Source of the DNA: Kitasatospora sp. MAP5-34
Lineage (GTDB): Bacteria; Actinomycetota; Actinomycetes; Streptomycetales; Streptomycetaceae
Direction of reading: 5' to 3'
NCBI RefSeq assembly: GCF_029894335.1
Contig: NZ_JARXZC010000006.1
Location: forward strand, 1-64,000
Length of the DNA stretch: 64,000 nt
Shown: positions 17,112 through 25,956 of the stretch, one piece after another
How the letters are laid out: each line of letters starts with the position of its first letter
Numbering within the stretch: position 1 is the stretch's first letter
The notes under the pieces: model-generated
Databases searched by the model: none
The model's input: only the letters and a program-made list of their open reading frames with translations
Told to the model about the DNA's origin: nothing
Position numbers and translations under genes: made by a program

Positions 17112-17789
17112 TCAGAGCCGGACCAGTACCTCGTCGAGGTCCTTGCGCCGCAGGTCGGGCACCCGGGCGTCCTCGGCGGGGTAGCCGATCGGGATGACGT
17201 ACGCGGCCCGCTCCTCGGCCGGGCGGTCGCACACCTCGTTCAGGAACCGCATCGGGCTGGGGGTGTGGGTGAGGGTGGCCAGGCCCGCGTGGTGCAGGGC
17301 GGCGAGCAGCAGGCCGACGGAGATGCCGACCGACTCCTTCGTGTAGTAAGGCCTGGGCGAGTCCGGGCCCTTGTGCACCTCGAAGACCACGATCACGGCG
17401 GGGGCGTCCTCCAGGAACGGCTTGCGCCAGTCCGTCCCGATCGGCGCCAGCGCGGCGAGCCACTCCTTGGAGGCCCGGTGCGCGTAGAACTCGCGCTCCT
17501 CGGCCTCGGCCGCCTCGCGCAGCCGCCGCTTGCGCTCCGGGTCGGTGATCACCACGAACCGCCAGGGCTGGACATGCGCGCCGCTGGGCGCGGTCGAGGC
17601 GGTCCGGACCGCCCACTCGATCACCTCCTCGGGGATCGGGCGGGTCGAGTAGTCGCGGACCGTCCGGCGCTGGGCCATCACGTCGTGGAAGGACCTGCTG
17701 CGGGCCACGGCCTCGTGGGCGGGCACCGTCATGGGGCGCAGCGGGACCGTCGGGTGGGACGCCGCTGCACTCTGGGTACTGTCAACCAT
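17112..17789 (-). CDS. Nitroreductase-family flavoprotein (225 aa)
   Basis: The N-terminal FMN-binding motif RRTVRDYSTRPIPEEVIEWAVRTASTAPSGAHVQPWRFVVI is intact and includes the R-x-S/T-x-R-x-Y-like phosphate contact and the SGAHVQPW loop. Later, GISVGLLLAALHHAGLATLTHTPSPM is the second subunit-contact region. The family includes iodotyrosine deiodinase-like and BluB-like enzymes as well as general NAD(P)H nitroreductases. The HTPSP loop with following PIGYPAEDA resembles the deiodinase-like branch, but the substrate is undetermined. The start at MVDSTQ (17789) is preferred over 17801. Confidence 0.87.
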   Translation of the reverse strand: MVDSTQSAAASHPTVPLRPMTVPAHEAVARSRSFHDVMAQRRTVRDYSTRPIPEEVIEWAVRTASTAPSGAHVQPWRFVVITDPERKRRLREAAEAEEREFYAHRASKEWLAALAPIGTDWRKPFLEDAPAVIVVFEVHKGPDSPRPYYTKESVGISVGLLLAALHHAGLATLTHTPSPMRFLNEVCDRPAEERAAYVIPIGYPAEDARVPDLRRKDLDEVLVRL

Positions 17790-17870
17790 GCTCAGCAGCA
17801 CACCACATGGCGGCGGCCCGGCGGAATGGCCCGATTGGACCAGACCACTCGGGCCACCGCGTGAGGGGCC

Positions 17871-19508
17871 TCAGCTCTCGCTGATCTTCCCGTCCGCGAC
17901 CTCGATCCGCCGGTTGACCGTCACGGCCTCCAGCATCCGCCGGTCGTGCGTCACCAGCAGCAGGGTGCCGGTGTACGAGGAGAGCGCTGACTCCAACTGC
18001 TCGATGGCGGGCAGGTCCAGGTGGTTGGTCGGCTCGTCCAGCACCAGCAGGTTCACCCCGCGCGCCTGCAGCAGTGCCAGCGCCGCCCGGGTCCGCTCGC
18101 CGGGCGAGAGGGTGCCGGCCGGGCGCATCACGTGGACCGCCTTGAGCCCGAACTTGGCCAGCAGCGTGCGTACTTCCTCCGCCGTCAGCTCGGGTACGGC
18201 CGCCTCGAACGCCGCCGAGAGCGGCTCGCCGCCCAGGAACAGCCCGCGCGCCTGGTCCACCTCGCCGACCACCACGCCGGAGCCCAACACGGCGCTGCCG
18301 CCGTCCAGTTCGAGCCGCCCGAGCAGAGCGGCCAGCAGGGTGGACTTGCCCGCGCCGTTGGCGCCGGTGATCGCGACCCGGTCCGCCCAGTCGATCTGCA
18401 GGTCCACCGGCCCGAACGCGAACTCCCCGCGCCGCACCGAAGCGCCGCGCAGGGTGGCGACCACCGAGCCGGAGCGCGGCGCGGCGGCGATCTCCATCCG
18501 CAGCTCCCACTCCTTGCGCGGCTCCTCGACCACGTCCAGGCGCTCGATCATGCGCTGGGTCTGCCGCGCCTTGGACGCCTGCTTCTCGGTCGACTCGGCG
18601 CGGGTCGCACGGGCCTGCTTGTCGTTGTCGCTGGACTTGCGGCGCGCGTTGCGGACGCCGTGCTCCATCCAGCCGCGCTGCATCCGGGCGCGCGCCTCCA
18701 GGCCGGCCTTGGTGTCGGCGTACTCGTCGTACTCCTCGCGGGCGTGCCGCCGGGCCACCGCCCGCTCCTCCAGGTACGACTCGTAGCCGCCGCCGTACAT
18801 CCGGATCTGCTGCTGCGCGAGGTCCAGCTCCAGCACCTTCGTGACGGTACGGGCCAGGAACTCGCGGTCGTGGCTGATCAGCACGGTGCCCGCCCGCAGG
18901 CCCTTCACGAAGGACTCCAGGCGCTCGAGGCCGTCCAGGTCCAGGTCGTTGGTGGGCTCGTCGAGCAGGAAGACGTCGTAGCGGGAGAGCAGCAGCGAGG
19001 CGAGACCGGCCCGGGCCGCCTGGCCGCCGGAGAGCGCCGTCATCGGCAGGTCCAGGCTCACCTTCAACCCGAGCGAGTCGGCGACCTCCTCGGCCCGCTC
19101 CTCCAGGTCCGCGCCGCCGAGGTCCAGCCAGCGGTCCAGGCCGAGGGCGTACGCGTCGTCCGCGCCCGGCCGGCCCTCGACCAGGCCCTCGGTCGCCTCG
19201 TCCAGCGCGAGCTGTGCAGCGGCGACCCCGGTACGGCGGGCCAGGAAGTCGCGCACCGACTCGCCCGGGCGGCGGTCCGGCTCCTGCGGCAGGTGGCCGA
19301 TGTTGGCGGACGGCGGGCTGAGCTTCAGTGACCCGCCCTCGGGGGTGTCCAGCCCGGCCAGCAGCCGCAGCAGCGTCGACTTGCCCGCCCCGTTCGCCCC
19401 GACCAGCCCGATCACGTCGCCGGGGGCGACGACCAGGTCCAGGTCGGAGAACAGGGTGCGGTCGCCGTGGCCGGCGCTGAGGTCCTTGACTACGAGAGTG
19501 GCGCTCAT
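17871..19508 (-). CDS. ABC-F ATPase, two nucleotide-binding domains (545 aa)
   Basis: Two ABC cassettes lie in one chain without membrane segments. Each has Walker A GANGAGKST; signatures are LSGGQAARAGLASLL and LSPGERTRAALALL; Walker B blocks are VFLLDEPTNDLD and LLVLDEPTNHLD. Between them is the charged linker (ARREEYDEYADTKAGLEARARMQRG region) that reaches the ribosome in this class. ABC-F proteins act on the ribosome in antibiotic protection or translation control. No biosynthetic cluster is nearby, so a housekeeping or intrinsic resistance role is open. The ATG at 19508 (MSATLVV) is the usual family start. It is divergent from a second ABC-F gene. Confidence 0.9.
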   Translation of the reverse strand: MSATLVVKDLSAGHGDRTLFSDLDLVVAPGDVIGLVGANGAGKSTLLRLLAGLDTPEGGSLKLSPPSANIGHLPQEPDRRPGESVRDFLARRTGVAAAQLALDEATEGLVEGRPGADDAYALGLDRWLDLGGADLEERAEEVADSLGLKVSLDLPMTALSGGQAARAGLASLLLSRYDVFLLDEPTNDLDLDGLERLESFVKGLRAGTVLISHDREFLARTVTKVLELDLAQQQIRMYGGGYESYLEERAVARRHAREEYDEYADTKAGLEARARMQRGWMEHGVRNARRKSSDNDKQARATRAESTEKQASKARQTQRMIERLDVVEEPRKEWELRMEIAAAPRSGSVVATLRGASVRRGEFAFGPVDLQIDWADRVAITGANGAGKSTLLAALLGRLELDGGSAVLGSGVVVGEVDQARGLFLGGEPLSAAFEAAVPELTAEEVRTLLAKFGLKAVHVMRPAGTLSPGERTRAALALLQARGVNLLVLDEPTNHLDLPAIEQLESALSSYTGTLLLVTHDRRMLEAVTVNRRIEVADGKISES

Positions 19509-19807
19509 GATGTCCCCGATTCTAAGCGGCCCCGGGAAAACCCTTTGCGGGCCGGTCGGCCACCGTCCTACCGTTGGGGAGCCAGAAGGCACTCAAGACT
19601 GGAGAAGGCCGTTGCTCTACTGAGGTTCGAGACACCGCCCCCCGCGCTGGGATCGCAGCAGCGCGGCGTGTGAGCGTGCGACCTCAAGCGTGAGCAGGTT
19701 TCCCGTGTACTCCGCCGGGGCCTTCCCACCCGTTGCCGCAGCTCGACAGCGGTGTCTCCCGTGTTGCTACCTCTTCCCTTGACGGCAACCACCCCGGGAG
19801 GCCATCC

Positions 19808-21418
19808 ATGGCGCATCCGACCACCTCCATCCTCTGCACCGACCTCAGCTTCGAGTGGCCCGACGGGAGCACCGTGCTCGACGGCTTCCACCTCGCGGTC
19901 GGCCCCGGCCGCACCGGGCTGATCGGCCTCAACGGCGCGGGCAAGTCCACCCTGCTGCGCCTGCTGGCGGGCGATCTGACGCCGGCCTCGGGCACCGTCC
20001 GGATCGGCGGCGAGCTCGGCTACCTGCCGCAGGGGCTCACCCTCGACACCGATCAGCGCGTCGACGAGGCGCTCGGCATCCGGGCCGCCCGCGAGGCGCT
20101 GCACGCCATCGAGTCCGGCGACACCGACGAGCGGCACTTCGCCGCGATCGGCGACGACTGGGACGTCGAGGAGCGCGCCCGCGAGACGCTCGACCGCCTC
20201 GGCCTCGACCGGCTGGACCTCGACCGCACCACCGGCGAGCTGTCCGGCGGCGAGGCGGTGCTGCTGCACCTCGCCGCGCTGCTGCTGCGCCGCCCGGACG
20301 TGCTGCTGCTCGACGAGCCGACCAACAACCTCGACCGGCAGGCCCGCGGCCTCCTCTACGAGGCGGTGGCGAACTGGCAGGGCGTGCTGGTCGTGGTCAG
20401 CCACGACCGCGAACTGCTCCAGCACGTCGATCGGATCGCCGACCTGCGGGACGGCTCGGTCACCTGGTACGGCGGCAACTACGCCGACTACGAACGCACG
20501 GTGGCCGCCCAGCAGGAGACCGCCGAGCGCTTGGTCCGGGCGGCCGAGGGGGACGTCCAACGCCAGAAACGGGACCTGGCCGACGCCCGGACGAAGCTGG
20601 AGCGCAGCGCCAGTTACGGCAAGAAGCGCGCGGTGACCCGGAACGACCCGAAGATCTTCGCCGGCAAGCTCAAACGGCAGGCCGAGGAGACGGCGGGCCG
20701 GGTGAAGGGCATGCACACCGAGCGGCTGACCGAGGCGAAGGAGCGGCTGACGGCGGCGGAGGAGGCGGTGCGCGACGACGCCGAGATCCGCATCGACCTG
20801 CCGCACACGGCCGTCCCGGAGGGGCGGACGGTGCTGAACCTCGACCACGTCCGGCTCCCGTCCGGCGCCCGGGTGCACCTGGAGCTGCGCGGCCCCGAAC
20901 GGGTCGCCCTGGTCGGCCGCAACGGGTCGGGCAAGACCACGCTGCTGCGCACGATCGCGGGCGAGCTGAGCGCCGCCGAGGGCGAGGTCGGCACGCCGGT
21001 ACCGCTGCGGTACCTGCCGCAGCGCCTCGACCTGCTGGACGACCGGCTGTCGGTGGTGGGCAACGTGCGGGAGTACGCCCCGGCGGCGGGTGACAACACG
21101 ATCCGCGCGCGGCTGGCCCGCTTCCAGTTCCGGGGCGGCCGGGCCGACCAGCTCGTCGGCACGCTCTCCGGCGGTGAGCGCTTCCGGGCCACGCTGGCCG
21201 CGCTGCTGCTCGCCGACCCGCCGCCGCAGTTGCTGATGCTGGACGAGCCGACCAACAACCTCGACCTCGCCAGCGTCCGCCAGCTCACCCAGGCGCTCGC
21301 CTCCTACCAGGGCGCGCTGATCGTGGCCGGCCACGACCTGCCGTTCCTGCGGGGCCTCGGGGTCACCCGCTGGCTGGAGCTGGACGGCGGCGAGTTGCGG
21401 GCGGTGGACCCGATGTAG
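19808..21418 (+). CDS. ABC-F ATPase, two nucleotide-binding domains (536 aa)
   Basis: Walker A motifs GLNGAGKST and GRNGSGKTT, signatures LSGGEAVLLHLAALLL and LSGGERFRATLAALLL, and Walker B VLLLDEPTNNLD and LMLDEPTNNLD define a complete ABC-F protein. The inter-domain linker is basic and rich in Lys/Arg (KKRAVTRNDPKIFAGKLKRQ). I chose the ATG at 19808; a longer frame from 19733 reads non-conserved sequence. The 300-bp region shared with the divergent ABC-F gene holds both promoters; I see no unambiguous attenuator there. The C-terminus LRAVDPM is complete. A ribosome-targeting function is inferred from the family. Confidence 0.9.
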   Translation: MAHPTTSILCTDLSFEWPDGSTVLDGFHLAVGPGRTGLIGLNGAGKSTLLRLLAGDLTPASGTVRIGGELGYLPQGLTLDTDQRVDEALGIRAAREALHAIESGDTDERHFAAIGDDWDVEERARETLDRLGLDRLDLDRTTGELSGGEAVLLHLAALLLRRPDVLLLDEPTNNLDRQARGLLYEAVANWQGVLVVVSHDRELLQHVDRIADLRDGSVTWYGGNYADYERTVAAQQETAERLVRAAEGDVQRQKRDLADARTKLERSASYGKKRAVTRNDPKIFAGKLKRQAEETAGRVKGMHTERLTEAKERLTAAEEAVRDDAEIRIDLPHTAVPEGRTVLNLDHVRLPSGARVHLELRGPERVALVGRNGSGKTTLLRTIAGELSAAEGEVGTPVPLRYLPQRLDLLDDRLSVVGNVREYAPAAGDNTIRARLARFQFRGGRADQLVGTLSGGERFRATLAALLLADPPPQLLMLDEPTNNLDLASVRQLTQALASYQGALIVAGHDLPFLRGLGVTRWLELDGGELRAVDPM

Positions 21419-21439
21419 CGGGTCCACCGTGAGGGCAGC

Positions 21440-21528
21440 GGGGCGCGGGGACCGCGCGAAGCGGGAGGGTGCGGCGCCGTACCTTCCGGTTTCGCGCACG
21501 CAGTTGATCAAGCAGAGCCCCGCGCCCC
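21440..21528. repeat. GC-rich intergenic palindrome, copy 2, likely terminator
   Basis: GGGGCGCGGGG (21440-21450) pairs with CCCCGCGCCCC (21518-21528) around a long spacer that contains further pairing. It ends in the same GCGCCCCTGTTGTG as the element after tex. It lies between the convergent ABC-F (+) and Pr6Pr-like (-) genes. Confidence 0.65.
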
Positions 21529-21546
21529 TGTTGTGCTCAGCGCCGA

Positions 21547-22275
21547 CTAGGCCTGTGCGGGTCGCAGCTTGCCGCGCAGCAATGTGCCCAGCCGGTCCAG
21601 GCCGACCACGGCTGCCGCCAGCACGATGAACTCGACCGTCAGCTGGGCGATCTGGCCGCCGACCCAGGCGTAGCCGTTGGTGGTCGGGTCGAGGAAGAAG
21701 TAGGGGTAGGCGTTGGGGAAGTGCGGGAAGATCGCCCCGCGCAGCAGGGTCAGTCCGGCGTAGCCCAGCGGGAAGGAGAGCCAGAGCGGCAGGTCGCGCC
21801 AGCGCGAGACGTTCCGCGGCTTGAGGCAGAGCCAGTCGATCAGCACCATGACCGGCGTGACGTAGTGCAGGAGGAAGGTCGACCAGTTCTGCAGGGGGTC
21901 CGCGCCCGAGGTCAGTCCGGGCAGCGGGTTCGCGCCGTGGTTGAGGATCACGTGGGCGACGATCCCGGTGATGGTGATGTAGAGCGTGGCGGCGCCGCGC
22001 AGGCGGGGTGCCGGGCCGTCGGCGGTGCCGCGCTTGGCCATCCAGTAGAGGGCGCCCGCGAAGTAGCCGAGCACGATCACGTTGCTCTCGACGGTGAAGT
22101 ACACCAGCGAGGAGGTGCCGAGGACCAGCCCGAGCCCGGCGGAGAGCACGATGGCGAGGCGCCACCAGAAGGCGAAGCGGGTCCAGACCGACATGTGGTG
22201 CACCAGTTCGTCGTACGGATGGGGTTGCCGCACTCTACCCACCGGTAGTCGCCCGACGAAAGCCAACCGGACCAC
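21547..22275 (-). CDS. Pr6Pr-type integral membrane protein (up to 242 aa)
   Basis: Six hydrophobic segments are visible (FAFWWRLAIVLSAGLGLVLG, NVIVLGYFAGALYW, ATLYITITGIVAHVIL, STFLLHYVTPVMVLIDWL, LPLWLSFPLGYAGLTLLRGAI, AQLTVEFIVLAAAVVGL). The FFTVESNVI-like strand (here YFTVESNVI), HYVTPVMVLIDWL and YPYFFLDP are hallmarks of the Pr6Pr/FAR-17a-AIG1-like group. Its function is unknown. The first 27 residues are not hydrophobic and the ATG at 22194 (MSVWTRF) is a plausible alternative start; neither start has a strong ribosome site. Confidence 0.75.
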   Translation of the reverse strand: MVRLAFVGRLPVGRVRQPHPYDELVHHMSVWTRFAFWWRLAIVLSAGLGLVLGTSSLVYFTVESNVIVLGYFAGALYWMAKRGTADGPAPRLRGAATLYITITGIVAHVILNHGANPLPGLTSGADPLQNWSTFLLHYVTPVMVLIDWLCLKPRNVSRWRDLPLWLSFPLGYAGLTLLRGAIFPHFPNAYPYFFLDPTTNGYAWVGGQIAQLTVEFIVLAAAVVGLDRLGTLLRGKLRPAQA

Positions 22276-22355
22276 CCGAATCCGGATCGGTACACGCCGG
22301 ACCGACCCGTCGCGCCGCTCTTGTTACCGGCGGGTCGCTTCTCTATCATCGCCAG

Positions 22356-22376
22356 TGTTACAGCTCTACTGTCAAA
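22356..22376. promoter_or_regulatory. TGTTACA-N7-TGTCAAA operator candidate of the acyl-CoA operon
   Basis: TGTTACA (22356-22362) and TGTCAAA (22370-22376) start 14 bp apart, 20 bp before the first gene of the operon. The same 14-bp spacing of TGTNACA units is found three times at the promoter of the MerR regulator at the far end of the cluster. I infer that this regulator binds both. Confidence 0.55.
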
Positions 22377-22395
22377 CCTCTTCAGGGGGCTGCGG

Positions 22396-23514
22396 ATGCC
22401 GGGAACAGCGGGCCAGGGGCCGTTGGCCGGGGTACGGGTGGTGGAACTGGCGGGCATCGGCCCGGGGCCGTTCGCCGCCATGCTGCTCGCCGATCTCGGG
22501 GCGGACGTGGTCCGGGTGGACCGCCCGGCGCCCGCCGCGATCGGGCCGGACCCGGCCGTCGACGTGACCAACCGGAACAAGCGCTCCGTCGTGATCGACC
22601 TGCGCGCCCCCGAGGGCCCCGGCCTGGTCCTCGACCTGGTCTCCCGCGCCGACCTGCTGATCGAGGGCTACCGCCCGGGCGTCGCCGAACGCCTCGGCGT
22701 CGGCCCAGGCCCGTGCCTGGCCCGCAACCCGGCGCTGGTCTACGGCCGGATGACCGGCTGGGGACAGGACGGCCCGCTCGCCGGAGCCGCCGGGCACGAC
22801 ATCGGCTACGCGGCCACCGCCGGCGTACTCGGCCTGATCGGCGACCCCGACGGCCCGCCCGCGATCCCCGCCAACCTGCTCGGCGACTACGCGGGCGGCT
22901 CGCTCTACCTGGTGGTCGGCCTGCTCGCCGGGCTGCACCACGCCCGCGCCACCGGCGCCGGACAGGTGGTCGACGCCGCCATCGTGGACGGCGCCGCGCA
23001 CCTCACCTCGATGCTCTGGGGGCTGCGCGCCTCCGGCCTCTGGCAGGACCGGCGCGGCACCAACCTGCTGGACGGCGGCGCGCCCTGCTACTCCGTGTAC
23101 CGGACCTCGGACGGCGGACACATGGCCGTCGGCGCCCTGGAGCCCCAGTTCTACGCCGAGTTCACCCGGCTGCTGGAACTCGGCGAGGACGCCCCCGGCC
23201 AGTTCGACATACCGCGCTGGCCCGAGCTGCGGGCCCGGATCGCCGCCCGCTTCGCGACCCGTACCCGCGCCGAGTGGACCGAACTCTTCGAGGGCACCGA
23301 TGCCTGCACCGCGCCCGTCCTGACGCTCGATCAGGCCGCCGCCCACGAGCACCTGGTGGCCCGTGGGACGTACACCACCCTGGACGGCCTCGCCCAGCCC
23401 GCCCCCGCCCCGCGTTTCTCCGCGACCCCGGGTGCGCTGCGCCGCCCGCCCGCCGTGCCCGGCGCCCACACCGCCGAGATCGCCAAGGACTGGGACCTGC
23501 CCCAGCTCACCTGA
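22396..23514 (+). CDS. CaiB/BaiF CoA-transferase family (alpha-methylacyl-CoA racemase-like) protein (372 aa)
   Basis: The protein opens with PLAGVRVVELAGIGPGPFAAMLLADLGADVVRVDRP, the family III CoA-transferase signature. It continues with KRSVVIDLRAPEG, DLLIEGYRPGV, the conserved GWGQDGPLAGAAGHDIGY block and NLLGDYAGGS; the Asp in GHD and GD loops are the catalytic acid positions in racemases. It is closest in style to alpha-methylacyl-CoA racemase, which converts 2R- to 2S-methyl-branched acyl-CoA so beta-oxidation can proceed. This fits the next three genes. AGGGGG lies 6 bases before the ATG at 22396. It is the first gene of the operon. Confidence 0.88.
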   Translation: MPGTAGQGPLAGVRVVELAGIGPGPFAAMLLADLGADVVRVDRPAPAAIGPDPAVDVTNRNKRSVVIDLRAPEGPGLVLDLVSRADLLIEGYRPGVAERLGVGPGPCLARNPALVYGRMTGWGQDGPLAGAAGHDIGYAATAGVLGLIGDPDGPPAIPANLLGDYAGGSLYLVVGLLAGLHHARATGAGQVVDAAIVDGAAHLTSMLWGLRASGLWQDRRGTNLLDGGAPCYSVYRTSDGGHMAVGALEPQFYAEFTRLLELGEDAPGQFDIPRWPELRARIAARFATRTRAEWTELFEGTDACTAPVLTLDQAAAHEHLVARGTYTTLDGLAQPAPAPRFSATPGALRRPPAVPGAHTAEIAKDWDLPQLT

Positions 23515-23534
23515 CAACGCAGAAGGAGATTCCG

Positions 23535-24677
23535 GTGCAGCGCGAGCTATACACGGAGGAGCACGAGGACTTCCGGGAGACCGTCAAGGCCTTCCTGGCC
23601 AAGGAGGTACTGCCCCACCACGACCGCTGGGAGCGCGCGGGCATCGTCGACCGCAGCGCCTGGCTCGCCGCCGGGAAGCAGGGTCTGCTCGGCCTCGCCG
23701 TGCCGCAGGAGTATGGCGGCGGCGGAGAGCCCGACTTCCGCTACGCCGCCGTGCTCTCTGAGGAGTTCACCCGCGCCGGGGCCAGCGGGCTCGCGATCGG
23801 CCTGCACAACGACATCATCGGCCCGTACTTCACCGCCTTCGCCAACGAGGAGCAGAAGCGCCGCTGGTTGCCGGGTTTCTGCAGCGGTGAGCTGATCTCC
23901 GCGATCGCGATGACCGAGCCGGGCGCGGGCTCCGACCTCCAGGGCATCCGCACCAGCGCGGTCGACCAGGGCGACCACTACCTGCTGAACGGCTCGAAGA
24001 CCTTCATCTCCAACGGCATCCTCGCCGACCTGGTCGTGATGGTCGCCAAGACCACGCCCGAGGGCGGCGCCAAGGGCCTGAGCCTGCTGGTGGTCGAACG
24101 CGGGATGGAGGGCTTCGAGCGCGGCCGCAACCTGGACAAGATCGGCCAGAAGGCCCAGGACACCGCCGAGTTGTTCTTCGACGACGTCCGCGTCCCGAAG
24201 GCCAACCTGCTCGGCACCGAGCACGGCGCTTTCCTGCACCTGATGCAGAACCTCGCCCAGGAGCGGCTGGCCATCGCCGTCTCCGCCATCGCGGGCGCCG
24301 AGTACCTGCTGGAGATCACCACCGAGTACGTCAAGCAGCGAGAGGCGTTCGGCAAGCCGCTGGCCAAGCTGCAGCACGTCCGGTTCGAGATCGCCGAGAT
24401 CGCCACCGAGTGCGCCGTCACCCGGACCTTCGTCGACCGCTGCATCACCGAGCTGAACCGCTACGCGCTCACCCCCGCCGACGCCTCGATGGCCAAGTGG
24501 TGGGCCACCGAGCTGCAGAAGCGCACCGCCGACCGCTGCCTCCAACTGCACGGCGGCTACGGCTACATGTCGGAGTACCCGGTCGCCAAGGCGTTCACCG
24601 ACGGGCGCATCCAGACCATCTACGGCGGGACCACCGAAATCATGAAAGAGATCATCGGCCGCTCCCTCCTCGGCTGA
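23535..24677 (+). CDS. Acyl-CoA dehydrogenase (380 aa)
   Basis: All acyl-CoA dehydrogenase regions are present: the helical N-terminus (YTEEHEDFRETVKAFL), AIAMTEPGAGSDLQGI (FAD and substrate loop), QERLAIAVSAIAGAEYLL, and the C-terminal LHGGYGYMSEYPV ... DGRIQTIYGGTTEIMKEIIGR. It oxidises acyl-CoA to trans-2-enoyl-CoA with FAD. The true start is the GTG at 23535, just after AGAAGGAG; the frame continues open upstream through the preceding gene, but that part is a shadow. It lies 20 bp after the CoA-transferase gene in one operon. Confidence 0.93.
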   Translation: MQRELYTEEHEDFRETVKAFLAKEVLPHHDRWERAGIVDRSAWLAAGKQGLLGLAVPQEYGGGGEPDFRYAAVLSEEFTRAGASGLAIGLHNDIIGPYFTAFANEEQKRRWLPGFCSGELISAIAMTEPGAGSDLQGIRTSAVDQGDHYLLNGSKTFISNGILADLVVMVAKTTPEGGAKGLSLLVVERGMEGFERGRNLDKIGQKAQDTAELFFDDVRVPKANLLGTEHGAFLHLMQNLAQERLAIAVSAIAGAEYLLEITTEYVKQREAFGKPLAKLQHVRFEIAEIATECAVTRTFVDRCITELNRYALTPADASMAKWWATELQKRTADRCLQLHGGYGYMSEYPVAKAFTDGRIQTIYGGTTEIMKEIIGRSLLG

Positions 24678-24712
24678 CTGCTAAGAGCTGACTGCTAAGA
24701 AAGGCACCCACC

Positions 24713-25927
<1,215 letters not shown>

Positions 25928-25956
25928 CTTCGCCGGACTCCTGGAGATCTGAACTC

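Noticed and set aside
22713..23534. Apparent long N-terminal extension of the acyl-CoA dehydrogenase
   Set aside because: This part is the out-of-frame CoA-transferase gene. The GTG at 23535 has AGAAGGAG and begins the family-typical sequence.
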